A stretch of 64,000 nt of DNA from NCBI RefSeq assembly GCF_000145615.1, contig NC_014410.1, forward strand, positions 1,661,501 to 1,725,500, written 5' to 3'. The notes under the pieces were generated by a model, which worked only from the letters and a program-made list of their open reading frames with translations, ran no database searches and was not told where the DNA came from. Both the position numbers and the translations under genes were made by a program. The DNA comes from Thermoanaerobacterium thermosaccharolyticum DSM 571. GTDB lineage: Bacteria > Bacillota > Thermoanaerobacteria > Thermoanaerobacterales > Thermoanaerobacteraceae. Below, in pieces: positions 34,281-43,341 of the stretch. Positions within the stretch are counted from its first letter, which is position 1; every line of letters begins with the position of its first letter.

Positions 34281-35044
34281 GATAATATCCTCCAAAATAT
34301 TGTCAAAATAGTAATCAAAATCAGACATATCCTAAATACTCTAGAATAAGGAGACTTAAACTCTTCATTTAAAAATGTCTTTTTATTCTTTGAATTAAAG
34401 CCCCTTACCTCAAGAGCCATAGCCCTTTCTCTTGTAGCAATCAAAGAATTCATAACTACAGGTCCAATTAATGGGAAAAAAGCTTTAATCCTCGTAGAAA
34501 GCTTACCTTCTGTTTCAAGGCCGCGCGCTCTTTGAGCATCGGTTATAGTGCCCATAGTAGCGGTCATCTCAGGTATAATCTGAAGAACTGAATTTAAAAC
34601 ATAACCTATTTTAGGTGACAATCCTTTCCTTACTAAAGATTCGATGAGATCTGAAGGCTTCGTCGTAAGCACAAGTATTGAAAATGCAAACAAAATATTT
34701 AATACACGTGCGCATATTTCAAATGCATAATTTAATCCTTCTTTATAAAAAGTAAGAGGACCTATACTTAATACCGCTGTCTTATTATCGATTTTAAATA
34801 ATCCCTGAATTATAACGACAGTAACAAGTATTATTGCGCTGAAACTGATAATAGGTAATACTTTTTTGAATATCCCTCCGGATAATATAATCAATAGGCT
34901 TATTGCAATAAGCACATAAGCTACAAACTGCATAGGAGCTATTATCGGAATTAATATTACAGTTAAAATATAAAACAATTTTGTTATAGGATCAACCTTA
35001 TATATGAATGTATCTTTTGGTACATATAGTGTTATAGCCTTCAA
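34277..35044 (-). CDS. ecfT: ECF transporter transmembrane coupling protein
   Basis: A 255-residue membrane protein with about five to six helices. The coupling motifs are seen near the C-terminal half: ARG in DAQRARGLETEG and a second one in ALEVRGFNSK. These contact the ATPases. It stands between the S gene and ecfA1, in a dedicated S-T-A-A arrangement rather than with the shared cellular ECF module. Confidence 0.9.
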   Translation of the reverse strand: MKAITLYVPKDTFIYKVDPITKLFYILTVILIPIIAPMQFVAYVLIAISLLIILSGGIFKKVLPIISFSAIILVTVVIIQGLFKIDNKTAVLSIGPLTFYKEGLNYAFEICARVLNILFAFSILVLTTKPSDLIESLVRKGLSPKIGYVLNSVLQIIPEMTATMGTITDAQRARGLETEGKLSTRIKAFFPLIGPVVMNSLIATRERAMALEVRGFNSKNKKTFLNEEFKSPYSRVFRICLILITILTIFWRILS

Positions 35045-35094
35045 TATTTATCACCATCCTCTTTTTTGATCAGCTAATAATATCCATTATCATA

Positions 35095-35142
35095 AGGGCA
35101 CATCATTCCCCATAAATAAGACTTAAAGAAATAATGTGCCCT
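35095..35142. repeat. Inverted repeat between the ECF S and T genes
   Basis: AGGGCACAT and ATGTGCCCT form a 9-bp stem with a long loop. A short T run follows only on the plus strand. On the minus transcript it is a plain hairpin that could tune T-A-A expression against S. Confidence 0.45.
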
Positions 35143-35183
35143 ATTTTTAGGTATTTATAAATGACTTTGTGAATTCATCTTAA

Positions 35184-35786
35184 TTAAAGCGTTTCTATTT
35201 CGTCATCATTGCTATATAGCACTGTAAGTTTTTGTGGAAGCCCTTTAAATATTCCATAGCTAATAATTAAAGTAGCTAGTTTGTCAGGAAGATCGACTAC
35301 GAACTCATCTAAAAATGATGAAATCCATACTGGGAATTTGTTAGCAGACAAAAATGCAAATAATGTATCTCCCCAAACATTCCCTGTCTGTCCGCCCCAG
35401 AAACCTATATTTATCGGAGTTGAAACGATCGCAGATACGAGAGCAACTATCAAACCTGCTACTATAACTTTCCCAAAATTTTTAAACATACCTTTCTTTG
35501 CCATAATACCAATTACAAGACCTATTGCTATACTAGTTAGAGCATAAATAAAAGATATTGGATCAGCTGTAAGACCATATATTACATTATTGATAGCTCC
35601 GCAAATTGATCCAATTATTGGGCCTGCCAACATACTCGCCAACATTGTGCCTATTGAGTCAAGCCAAAGCGGTAATTTTAAAACTTGTGCAAACATTTTG
35701 CCGATGTAATTAATACCTACAGCAGCAGGGATAAGAACTAATGATGCCGTAGAAAATTTAACTGACCAAATGCTTTTTCCCCTCAT
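35184..35786 (-). CDS. ECF transporter S component, likely for a nucleoside
   Basis: A 200-residue membrane protein with about six helices, the size of ECF substrate-binding proteins. It has the motif WLDSIGTMLASMLAGPIIGSICG and the run FWGGQTGNVWGD between helices. It leads its own T and ATPase genes and is followed by psuK and psuG, so pseudouridine or another nucleoside is the most likely substrate; this is inference from context only. A strongly folded leader precedes it and a GGAGG site lies before its ATG. Confidence 0.75.
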   Translation of the reverse strand: MRGKSIWSVKFSTASLVLIPAAVGINYIGKMFAQVLKLPLWLDSIGTMLASMLAGPIIGSICGAINNVIYGLTADPISFIYALTSIAIGLVIGIMAKKGMFKNFGKVIVAGLIVALVSAIVSTPINIGFWGGQTGNVWGDTLFAFLSANKFPVWISSFLDEFVVDLPDKLATLIISYGIFKGLPQKLTVLYSNDDEIETL

Positions 35787-35796
35787 TATAATTCCT

Positions 35797-35915
35797 CCTA
35801 GTATAATATATTTGTAACAAAGTTACATGATTTATATCAAATCGGGAGTTAATACACCGAACAATAATTTAACATAGCCTTTCTATGTTCGGATTTATTT
35901 CAATACTCAACTCCC
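35797..35915 (-). promoter_or_regulatory. Folded 5' leader of the ECF genes, riboswitch-like
   Basis: On minus three nested arms are seen: GGGAGTT/AACTCCC (35909-35915 with 35844-35850), CCGAA/TTCGG and ACATAG/CTATGT, with asymmetric internal loops. A second hairpin TGTAAC-TTT-GTTACA (about 35814-35828) lies closer to the TAGGAGG site. The place just upstream of an importer gene suits a regulatory RNA, but I do not recognise any known riboswitch class. Confidence 0.5.
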
Positions 35916-36084
35916 ATATTATGCATATCTTGTCTTAAATGACTTTATATGTCACATCTTAAAAGTCATTTAAGTTGTTTTTAAATAGATAATTTGGGAT
36001 ATCCTTTAAGCCGGTATAGACTTATGCTTTAACTTTGTGTACAATCTTCTTTGAATAGATGATAGATGTGTATCACCTCCTGGG

Positions 36085-36218
36085 AGACCATCCTTATGGT
36101 CTATACCTGTGAAAAAGCTAATTATTCCATTTAGTGAGGATTAATGTTTTGGCTGGTTGGGACCGGCTTTTCGGGATACCCGCGTCACATGCTAGGTTGT
36201 TTACTCACTAAATAGAAT
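36085..36218 (+). ncRNA. Candidate IS110 bridge RNA region (copy 2)
   Basis: Three hairpins lie directly upstream of the transposase: AGACCAT-CCTT-ATGGTCT at 36085-36102; GCTGGT/ACCGGC at 36152-36167 with one G-T pair; and ATTCCATTTAGTGAG pairing with CTCACTAAATAGAAT (36124-36138 with 36204-36218, one mismatch), which encloses the second. An upstream location fits the bridge RNA of the IS110 group. The fold is seen, the role inferred. Confidence 0.55.
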
Positions 36219-36259
36219 GGATACTCTTATTCACTTTTACTTAAAGGAGTTGTTGTTTA

Positions 36260-37551
36260 ATGAATTTTTTGCCTAATTATATTAGTGTTGGTATTGATGT
36301 TGCTGCTGATTTTAGCTGGTTTTGCATCTTGACACCTGATGGAAAGGAGTTTAAAAAGCCATTTAAGGTTGACCACGATAATGCCGATTCTCTAAAAAAC
36401 GCTGTTCTGACAATTAAAAAGGCAGAAGAGCAATTCTCCATGAAATCTAAGATATTTCTGGAGTCTACGGGAATCTACCATTTCCCACTCTTCTGCCACC
36501 TAAAAAAATTAGGATTTGAGGTTTTTGTTATTAATCCTCTCATCACTAATTCTAACAAAAATATTGGTATAAGAAAAGTGAAAAATGATAGACTTGATGC
36601 AAAACGTATTGCTGCCATTGGTTATTCGCCCGACACCAAAGTTTCTGTTATGCCCGCTGAGTTAATTTTAAATCTTAGATGTTTATGCAGAGAGTACTAT
36701 AGCCTTGCCGATAATCGTACTTCTTATGTGAATAAACTTAAAGCTCAATTGCATATTGTTTTCCCTGGTTTCTGCAAGGTTTTCTCTGATATTACTGGAA
36801 TTACAGCTATTTCTGTGCTGAAAAGATTCCCAACACCAGAAGATGTTATTAATGCTCAACCTGATGAAATCATTGAACTTATTTCAATATCATCAAGAAA
36901 AGGCTTAAATTACGCTAAAGCTAAGTATGATAAGTTGTTTAAAGCTGCTAAAAATGCCTTAAATTTCAGGTATAATTTGTCTTCTGTTTATGATGTACTA
37001 AAAATGTATATTATTTCATAGAAGAATTTGATAAAAAGATTAACCTGATATTATCTGAAATCAAGGCATTTGTGGATAAAAATAAGTCTAAGAAATTTGT
37101 ACAGCAAATTTATTACCTCGATTCTATACCTGGTGTTGGTTTTCTCTCAGCGGTTACTCTTATGTGTGAAATAGGCGATTTTTCAGCATTTAGCAAACCT
37201 AAGCAGCTTTTTGCATATTTTGGTGTAGATCCTTCTGTTAATGAATCTGGAAATTTTAAAGGTACTGACAATAAAATGTCAAAAAGAGGTTCTAAAATTG
37301 CTAGGCGTGTTCTTTATGCCATTGCTTTAGCTTCTGTAAGAGTAAAAAGAAATGGCATAGCAATAAATCCTGTACTTTACGATTATTACCAGAAAAAGAA
37401 GGAATCCAAACCTAAAAAAGTAGCTCTTGGAGCAATTATGCACAAGATTTCAGACATTGTATTTGCTGTTCTAAGGGATAATAAGCCTTTTGTATTAAAG
37501 ACACCTGATGAACACAAACTACAATATCAAAACATTCATAAAGCTGCTTAA
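36260..37551 (+). pseudogene. IS110-family transposase (copy 2), frameshifted
   Basis: The first part (36260-37021) has the RuvC-like domain with Asp in GIDVAADFSW, Glu in FLESTGIYHF and Asp in KNDRLDAKRI. The second part (to 37551) has the Transposase_20 domain (DSIPGVGFLSAVTLMCEIGD) and Ser in NESGNFKGTDNKMSKRGSK. The frame changes near 37005-37020: after VLKMYIIS the other frame goes on as FIEEFDKKIN. A one-base change is the simple explanation; the element would be unable to move by itself. Confidence 0.8.
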
Positions 37552-37738
37552 ACTTCTGCATTATACTTGGAAATAACTATTAACTCTATTAAGTTTTCAA
37601 AGTTCGGCTCTTAATTGAGTTTGTTTGCTATACCCTTTTTTGCAACGTAAAAAAAGTTTAAATTTCTTTCTAAAACCTATTGACTTTTACTAGCTGGTCT
37701 TTTTTTTAATATTGGGATTAATATTTTAAATCCCACTA

Positions 37739-38479
37739 TTATCTGTTTAAACGCACAATCGCTTCAAGGGCAGTAAGTATTTCTCTTTCTTCGCCTAAAG
37801 CCATCACATCTTTTCCATCTACATATTCGTTGATGCCTTCTTCAAGATTACCCTCATAAGCGACGACAACATTAAGTATCGATGCAGTCTTAATCCCTCT
37901 AAGCCTGCCGATTACAAACAATGGTGCGCTTTCCATATCAGCAGCTAAAACACCTTTAGTCGACCAAAACCTATCTATTTCATCCTCCTTATCAGTATAA
38001 AAACTGTCATGGCTTCTTATTATCCCACAGTGATAAGTAGCTCCAAGGCTTTTTGCGCTTTCTATAATATTCTCCAGCAAATAATTATCAGGTACAGCAG
38101 GATAACTTTTTTCAATATATGTGGCAGAGGTTCCTTCATCTCTTACAGCTCCTAAAGCCATAACTAAATCTCCTAATTTAATATTAGGCTGAAGTGCACC
38201 GCAGCTTCCTATACGTATCATAGCTTTTACTCCTAGATTTTTCAACTCTTCAACAGCTATACCAAGCGATGGCCCTCCTATACCTGTGGAAGTTACAAGA
38301 ATCTTCACACCTTTATAAAAACCCGAAACCGTTTTAAATTCCCTGTTATATGCCACATCCTTAGTATTTTCAAGGAACTCCTTAACCCTTTCTACTCTCT
38401 TTGGATCACCTGGAAGTATTGCATAATCTGCGCTTTCATCTATACCAAACCTTATATGTGGTTGAATTTCATATACCAT
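37739..38479 (-). CDS. udp: Uridine phosphorylase-like nucleoside phosphorylase
   Basis: A 246-residue member of the PNP/UDP family, splitting uridine with phosphate into uracil and ribose 1-phosphate. Motifs are AILPGDPKRVERV near the start, VTSTGIGGPSLGIAVEEL, MIRIGSCGALQPN and VLAADMESAPLFVIG, where the Met-Glu pair binds ribose. Length is normal. It would share uracil and ribose-phosphate products with PsuG; an IS110 now lies between it and the ECF genes. Uridine over purine nucleosides is favoured but not proven. Confidence 0.88.
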   Translation of the reverse strand: MVYEIQPHIRFGIDESADYAILPGDPKRVERVKEFLENTKDVAYNREFKTVSGFYKGVKILVTSTGIGGPSLGIAVEELKNLGVKAMIRIGSCGALQPNIKLGDLVMALGAVRDEGTSATYIEKSYPAVPDNYLLENIIESAKSLGATYHCGIIRSHDSFYTDKEDEIDRFWSTKGVLAADMESAPLFVIGRLRGIKTASILNVVVAYEGNLEEGINEYVDGKDVMALGEEREILTALEAIVRLNR

Positions 38480-38521
38480 AATTTATCTTCCCCTCCCTCA
38501 GTATAATTTGCTACATCTTAA

Positions 38522-39220
38522 TCATTCAAACCTACTTTTCTTTTCTTCTTTTATTAGTTCATCCATATCTTTTATTATTATGCATGTATTATTTACATCT
38601 ATGATATTCTTTTCTTTGAGAAACTGCAATATGCGATTTATGCTTCTTTGGGTAACTGCAAATTTTTCGCTTAATTGTTTCTTTTCTATATTGACTATGA
38701 TATTTTTCTTATAATTTGGATTTTTATATCCAACGCTTATTAGATAATTACATACTCTATTCTTTAATGAATATAATGTATCCTCACCAGCTTTTTTTGA
38801 TAGATTATAAAATTGTTTACACAACGTGTGCATTACATAATTATTGATATTTTTATCTATCTCAATCCATTTCAAAAAATATTCTCGTTTTAAGCGTAGA
38901 ATTTTTACTGGGCTTAAAGCTTGAACAGAACAGATATAAGGTTTTTTATCAAATATCTCTAACTCTCCTATATAATACCCTCGGGTATAAACTGCCTGCG
39001 AATACTTTTTACCATTTTCTGCGACTATATATACATCTACTGAGCCACTTACGATTATATAAAAATAATCATACACTTCACCTTGATTGCATATTACAGT
39101 TCCCTTTGCATAATCCTTTATTTCCCACTGTTTTAATATTTCATATGGACAGTCTTTTAAAATTTTAAAAATTTCAGCGTTCTTTTCAATAATATCAATG
39201 ATATTATGTATTGTCATCAT
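38522..39220 (-). CDS. Crp/Fnr-family transcriptional regulator
   Basis: A 232-residue regulator. Residues about 30-125 are a cNMP-binding-type barrel (GTVICNQGEVYDYFYIIVSGSVDVYI; GYYIGELEIFDK). The C-terminal winged helix is KKQLSEKFAVTQRSINRILQFLKEKN. No Cys cluster for an FeS sensor is present. It is the first gene upstream of udp on the same strand with a 40-bp gap, so it may regulate nucleoside salvage. A 14-bp perfect palindrome lies 46 bp before its start. Confidence 0.85.
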   Translation of the reverse strand: MMTIHNIIDIIEKNAEIFKILKDCPYEILKQWEIKDYAKGTVICNQGEVYDYFYIIVSGSVDVYIVAENGKKYSQAVYTRGYYIGELEIFDKKPYICSVQALSPVKILRLKREYFLKWIEIDKNINNYVMHTLCKQFYNLSKKAGEDTLYSLKNRVCNYLISVGYKNPNYKKNIIVNIEKKQLSEKFAVTQRSINRILQFLKEKNIIDVNNTCIIIKDMDELIKEEKKSRFE

Positions 39221-39266
39221 TATCTAACTCCATTAATATAATAGAACATTTTAAATACAAATACAA

Positions 39267-39280
39267 AGGACATATGTCCT
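39267..39280. promoter_or_regulatory. Palindrome upstream of the Crp/Fnr gene
   Basis: AGGACATATGTCCT is a perfect 14-bp palindrome 46 bp before the regulator start. It does not match the E. coli CRP consensus (TGTGA) but is well placed for autoregulation. Confidence 0.5.
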
Positions 39281-39400
39281 AAATTCAAAATATACATACC
39301 CTAACTTTTAATTTTAAATATATTTTTTAAGAAAAATGTCTTAAACGTATAAATTACTCAAGAAACTTATCTATAATACTCATTATTTAACAAATATGAA

Positions 39401-39439
39401 CTTGTGTCAATAGAGTAGCCACAAAAAGTTTAATTTTTT
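39401..39439. repeat. IS3 left-end remnant cut by IS21
   Basis: This stretch repeats, with one mismatch, the IS3 left end and its outside flank at 19562-19599 (CTTGTGTCAATAGAGTAG, then CACAAAAAGTTTAATTTTT). It stops where the IS21 end begins. Part of it (GAACTTGTGTCAATA) also lies inverted near 53730. Confidence 0.65.
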
Positions 39440-39509
39440 ATGCTGCATTTGTCAAGTGAAAAATACTCCAAATTTCAGTCGAATTTTCCTCCACTTAGTG
39501 TATAAAAAA

Positions 39510-40280
39510 TCAAGCAATATTCTGATTCTTTATCCATTCCTCCGTTTCTTTAAGTCTATATGAATTTCCATTCATATTCACTAAATAGGCTTTATGCGTT
39601 AGTCTATCTACCATCGCTGCTGTCATCACTGGATCTTGAAATATTTCAGCCCACCTTTCAAATGATAAGTTTGTCGTTATTATAGTCGATTTTCTTCCTG
39701 CTCTTAATGATAAGTTTGTAAATAAAAGCTCAGATCCCTCTTTGTCAAAAGAGATATAGCCAAGTTCGTCTGCTATTACTAGGTCATATTTTGCAAATTT
39801 GTTTTCAAAAGTGTGTAATGTTTTCTCTGACCTACTTTCTTTTAATTGATTTATTAAAGTTGGAATTGTTGTAAATGCTACCCTATATCCTGCTAAACAG
39901 GCTTTTATGCCTAGTCCTATTGCTATATGTGTTTTGCCTGTGCCAGGATTACCTGCAAGTATTACATTTTGTCCATTCTTAATAAATTCAAGTGAACTTA
40001 GCACCTTTAATTTTCTATTTGCATCATCTGGTAGATGCTCTACTTTTAGGTCTTCTAGGTACTTCTTATATGAAAAATTAGCTAATCTTATACGGTTTTC
40101 TTTTGCATGCTCCTGTCTTAGATCATATTCTTTTTGAAGCAATCCGTATAAGTATTCTTCATAGCTTATATCTCTTGTCGCAGCCTCCTTTGCATTTTCC
40201 TGAAAGTATTTTTTTATTCCTGGTAGTCTTAAGCTTGTTGCAAATTGTTCTATCTCTTTTGATATTTCTTTTTTGTTCAT
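39510..40280 (-). CDS. istB: IS21 helper ATPase
   Basis: A 256-residue AAA+ ATPase related to DnaC. An N-terminal helical region (residues 1-95) precedes Walker A ILAGNPGTGKTHIA and Walker B DLVIADELGYI; sensor residues follow in STIITTNLSFERW. IstB selects target DNA and activates IstA. It starts one base after the istA stop, as usual in IS21. Confidence 0.92.
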   Translation of the reverse strand: MNKKEISKEIEQFATSLRLPGIKKYFQENAKEAATRDISYEEYLYGLLQKEYDLRQEHAKENRIRLANFSYKKYLEDLKVEHLPDDANRKLKVLSSLEFIKNGQNVILAGNPGTGKTHIAIGLGIKACLAGYRVAFTTIPTLINQLKESRSEKTLHTFENKFAKYDLVIADELGYISFDKEGSELLFTNLSLRAGRKSTIITTNLSFERWAEIFQDPVMTAAMVDRLTHKAYLVNMNGNSYRLKETEEWIKNQNIA

Positions 40281-40281
40281 T

Positions 40282-41880
40282 TTAAATGACGGCCTCCTCT
40301 TTGAAATTTTCGGCCTCTTTAGGCATTAAGCTGCCGAACTTTAAAAGCATTTCTTTCGATTTATCTTCTATTTCATTATTTGTTTTTGTATTTTCTATAT
40401 ATTCATCAACCTTTCTTTCACATATTATTTTTATTTTATCTGTTGTTATGTCAATTGGATCTATTTTTCTTAATTTCTCAATAGCATCAAGTATTTTTTG
40501 TATACCTACTATACCTACATATTGCAAGAGATCTATAAATTCTTTCTCTTTAGTGATATAATAGGTATGGTATATTTGTTGCAACCTTGGGTCTGCCTGA
40601 TTAAGCGCTGCACTTGACGGCAGTGCCCCAGGTTTTTTCTTTAGTGTATTCAAGTAGTGCTCTATTTTTATTGACCATTCGTTAAATCCGTATATTCGCT
40701 CATGTTCGGTAATTTTTACATTGTCGTAATAGCATAGTATTTTATGCGAATATATTTTTGTAAATATGATTTTGCCGACATAAGCATCCGGTACAGAATA
40801 ATGACATGAGTCTATAACTATTGTTGAATATTTATCTACCCGCAAGTCTTCACATCTTGCCGCATCAAATGGTGGCAATTGGGGCAACAAATACGGTCTC
40901 TCTTCTTCAAGTATCTCTGCAGGTGATTTGTTGTCTTTTAAATAATTTTTTGTATTATTCAGTTTTTTACATACTTCATAAAGATAGTTATTAGCTTCTT
41001 CCATTGAGTCAAAGCAATCTTTATTAGAAAATGCCTTTCTTCTTACAAATTCTACACTTCTTTCAACATGTCCCTTTTCATTACCTCTATATGTATTGCA
41101 AAATCTAAATTTAAAGCAGTAATATATTGATAGTTTTAAAAGCCCTTCTGTTGGTTCTTTTTCACTCCTTCCCACAAATTTTTTGACCATAACTTTTGCG
41201 TTGTCATATACTACAGTATGATAAACGCCTTTTATGTTTTCAAAAAATGCTGCATGTGCTTCTTGAAAGCATGAAGTATCTTGTTTTGGAAAAAGTTTTG
41301 CAAACCTGTAATTACCTTTGGCGCTTGTAAATACAGCCATTTGAAATATTTTAAGCTTGCCTTTAATAAATAACTTAACTTCTCCACAGTCGAATTCACA
41401 TACATCCCCAAGTTGATATTCTGCCTTTATATATGCTTCTTTTTGGTCATTTAATATTTCATTTATTGTTTGACAAACTGATGTATAACCAATGTCATAG
41501 CCTTCTTCCCTTAAGGCATTATATATATCAATTTTCTTTTTTTGTTGTTTAGATTGTCCTAAATATCTTTTTTGCTCATTTTCTCTAAGGTAAAATTTTA
41601 TGCGGTTTATCACTTCCTCAGTTAATTTTCTTTTATGCCTGTTTTCAATGTTGTACTTAGGCTTTTCAACTATATCATCAATAATCTCTTGAATATCTGT
41701 ATTTCCATCTATTTTCCCTTCATTTATCAAGTCCCTTCTCTTTTCTTCATATTTTTTAATATATTTTCTGATAACTTTTCTATCGATACCAGTTTCTCTA
41801 GATATCTGTCTTTGAGATTTACCATCTCTAATATATGATAAAATTATTTCTTGTTTGTTTAACAATGATATCAACTCCAC
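40282..41880 (-). CDS. istA: IS21 transposase
   Basis: A 532-residue DDE transposase. The N-terminus has an HTH (SQRQISRETGIDRKVIRKYI). The catalytic core shows Asp in GDVCEFDCGEVKL, Asp in TVVYDNAKVMVKK and Glu in KGHVERSVEFVRRKAF. A beta-barrel region and a helical C-terminus follow. The frame is whole, so this element may be active. Confidence 0.92.
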   Translation of the reverse strand: MELISLLNKQEIILSYIRDGKSQRQISRETGIDRKVIRKYIKKYEEKRRDLINEGKIDGNTDIQEIIDDIVEKPKYNIENRHKRKLTEEVINRIKFYLRENEQKRYLGQSKQQKKKIDIYNALREEGYDIGYTSVCQTINEILNDQKEAYIKAEYQLGDVCEFDCGEVKLFIKGKLKIFQMAVFTSAKGNYRFAKLFPKQDTSCFQEAHAAFFENIKGVYHTVVYDNAKVMVKKFVGRSEKEPTEGLLKLSIYYCFKFRFCNTYRGNEKGHVERSVEFVRRKAFSNKDCFDSMEEANNYLYEVCKKLNNTKNYLKDNKSPAEILEEERPYLLPQLPPFDAARCEDLRVDKYSTIVIDSCHYSVPDAYVGKIIFTKIYSHKILCYYDNVKITEHERIYGFNEWSIKIEHYLNTLKKKPGALPSSAALNQADPRLQQIYHTYYITKEKEFIDLLQYVGIVGIQKILDAIEKLRKIDPIDITTDKIKIICERKVDEYIENTKTNNEIEDKSKEMLLKFGSLMPKEAENFKEEAVI

Positions 41881-42017
41881 CGCTCCCTCATGATCTTATT
41901 TCATGAGAGAAATTTTATCTTAAAGTGGGGGATTTTTCAACTGAAATACTGGGGTACTTTTAGTGTAACATAAACAACCAAAATGTTAACAAATGTGTTA
42001 ACAAATTCAGAACTTAG

Positions 42018-42043
42018 ATTTGTGTCAATAGAGTAGACACAAA
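42018..42043. repeat. Third copy of the IS3-flank motif
   Basis: TGTGTCAATAGAGTAGACAC with A runs on both sides repeats the sequence at 19565-19584. TGTGTC and GACACA are inverted, so the motif itself can pair. It lies outside the IS21 right end. Confidence 0.55.
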
Positions 42044-42179
42044 GTCCATTTTCTCAGACTATTGACAGTTTTCTTACACCAAATATTATATATCATCAAT
42101 AATTAACGAATTTATAAAACTTGTATAAAATAGAATTAATTTTTTATATTTTCATTGTAACTTGTTTTTCAGCGATAAC

Positions 42180-42463
42180 CATTCTATTACATATTTAATA
42201 TACTCATCCCAGAAATCTTAATTATGACCTCCTGAGCTCTCTTTATAAGTAAGATCTATACCTATGCTTAACGCATAATCTCTAAATTTTAAATTGTATT
42301 TATACAAAAAATCTTCTGTTCCGCAAACTTGATACAGTCGAGGAATTTGTACTCCACTTTTTTTAAGTTGTAAAAGCAAATAAAAAAAGATCATCTTGAG
42401 CATTTTTAATGTTGTCAAAATTGTCAAATATATTATCAAATGCACCTGAAATAACATTATCAT
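42180..42463 (-). pseudogene. C-terminal remnant of an esterase-like alpha/beta hydrolase
   Basis: The last part reads GVQIPRLYQVCGTEDFLYKYNLKFRDYALSIG, then LTYKESSGGHN and a stop. This fits the end of tributyrin-esterase/S-formylglutathione-hydrolase-type proteins, with the Asp of GTEDF and the His of GGHN. The N-terminal part and nucleophile are missing, and sequence after the stop still looks coding (DEYIKYVIEWLS). A decayed fragment. Confidence 0.55.
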
Positions 42464-42484
42464 TAATTATTTTCATGGATTGTA

Positions 42485-43205
42485 TATAATTTGTATTTAA
42501 ATTGATAAAATCCTCCTAAGTCAACTTTAAAATTTGTTTTCCAAAAGTTGTTCATAACCCATGAATATACTACGCTCTTATTTAGATTATAATTTTTGCC
42601 ATTGCACAATCCTATTTGATGATTTTTTAGATCTCCCATAGCAATAAGCGGATCATTCTTAATCGCTAAAATTAGGCTTTTATCTTTTCCTTTATAGCAT
42701 ATTCCCTTTTGTAACAGATAAAATTCTTTATTGCTTTCCTAGTAATTGATCTATTCCTGGTCTAATTATACAACCTGTTTTATCAATGTATAGCTCCTCT
42801 TGTTCTCCGGTAGTAAAAGGTAAAGAAATATACAAATTTTCTGGCTTCCAACGACTTTCCTTGTGAACTCTTATAATAACAGTTATTTTATGTAAATCAT
42901 GATAAACTTTCAGATTAACTGTATATTCCCTTGCTCCTTCCAAGGAAAAACTCATTTCTATCATACTATATAGTTTACCACTTTCTATAATTCTAATATC
43001 TTTAAGAATAGAAGTATACCTCTTCGTCGATATGCTCTTCCTATTTCTACCCATTCTTCTCCTTTTCTCACATGGGTTACTCTTTATATCAATAATTTCA
43101 TATATCCCATAAAGTGGATTATATCGCCTATCTCCTCTAATTAGTTCTTTATTGTCAATTTTATCTATAATAGAACTAACTCCTCTTGTATAATATATTT
43201 AGGTT
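42485..43205 (-). pseudogene. C-terminal remnant of a GH38-like glycosidase
   Basis: From about 43205 a frame reads GVSSIIDKIDNKELIRGDRR, then KRRRMGRNRKSISTKRYTS, ENLYISLPFTTGEQEELYID and GCIIRPGIDQL. It shifts near 42735 and goes on KEFYLLQKGICYKGKDKSLI to VYSWVMNNFWKTNFKVDLGG and a stop. This is the look of the beta-rich C-terminus of GH38 alpha-mannosidase-type proteins. The 5' part was lost at the IS110 copy 3 boundary. The family call is from pattern memory. Confidence 0.55.
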
Positions 43206-43341
43206 AATAAAGGCAACCTATAATCCTTTTTTAGCTGATAAATTATACTTAAAATTGTATAATTAAGTTATTAGATAGAGTATTGTCGTTCACTCCTTGA
43301 GATTAAAAGCTCGTACTTGAAAGACTGACACCTCTGTCTGA

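Larger units (their letters stand above)
35960..37703 (+). mobile_element. IS110-family element (copy 2)
   Basis: It consists of a structured upstream region, a frameshifted transposase and a downstream end at about 37677-37703 whose sequence (TATTGACTTTT, TAG, TGGTCTTT in order) closely matches the end of copy 3 at 44764-44789. The left limit is approximate. It sits between udp and the ECF operon and may have separated udp from the salvage genes it once led. Confidence 0.7.
39440..41972 (-). mobile_element. IS21-family element
   Basis: istA and istB are intact. Related ends are seen: ATACTCCAAATTTCAG with TCCTCCACTT on the istB side (39465-39503), and on the istA side, read inward, GTACCCCAGTATTTCAG with CCCCCACTT (about 41923-41961). 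The outer limits are approximate. Both flanks carry TGTGTCAATAGAGTAG, so it inserted beside or within older IS3 debris. Confidence 0.8.

Noticed and set aside
36995-37030. Programmed frameshifting in IS110 copy 2
   Set aside because: The overlap lacks an in-phase slippery heptamer, and IS110 transposases are normally single-frame; a plain indel is more likely.
37700-37738. Terminator after udp
   Set aside because: GGGATT...AATCCC can pair, but on the minus transcript the tail is A-rich, not T-rich.
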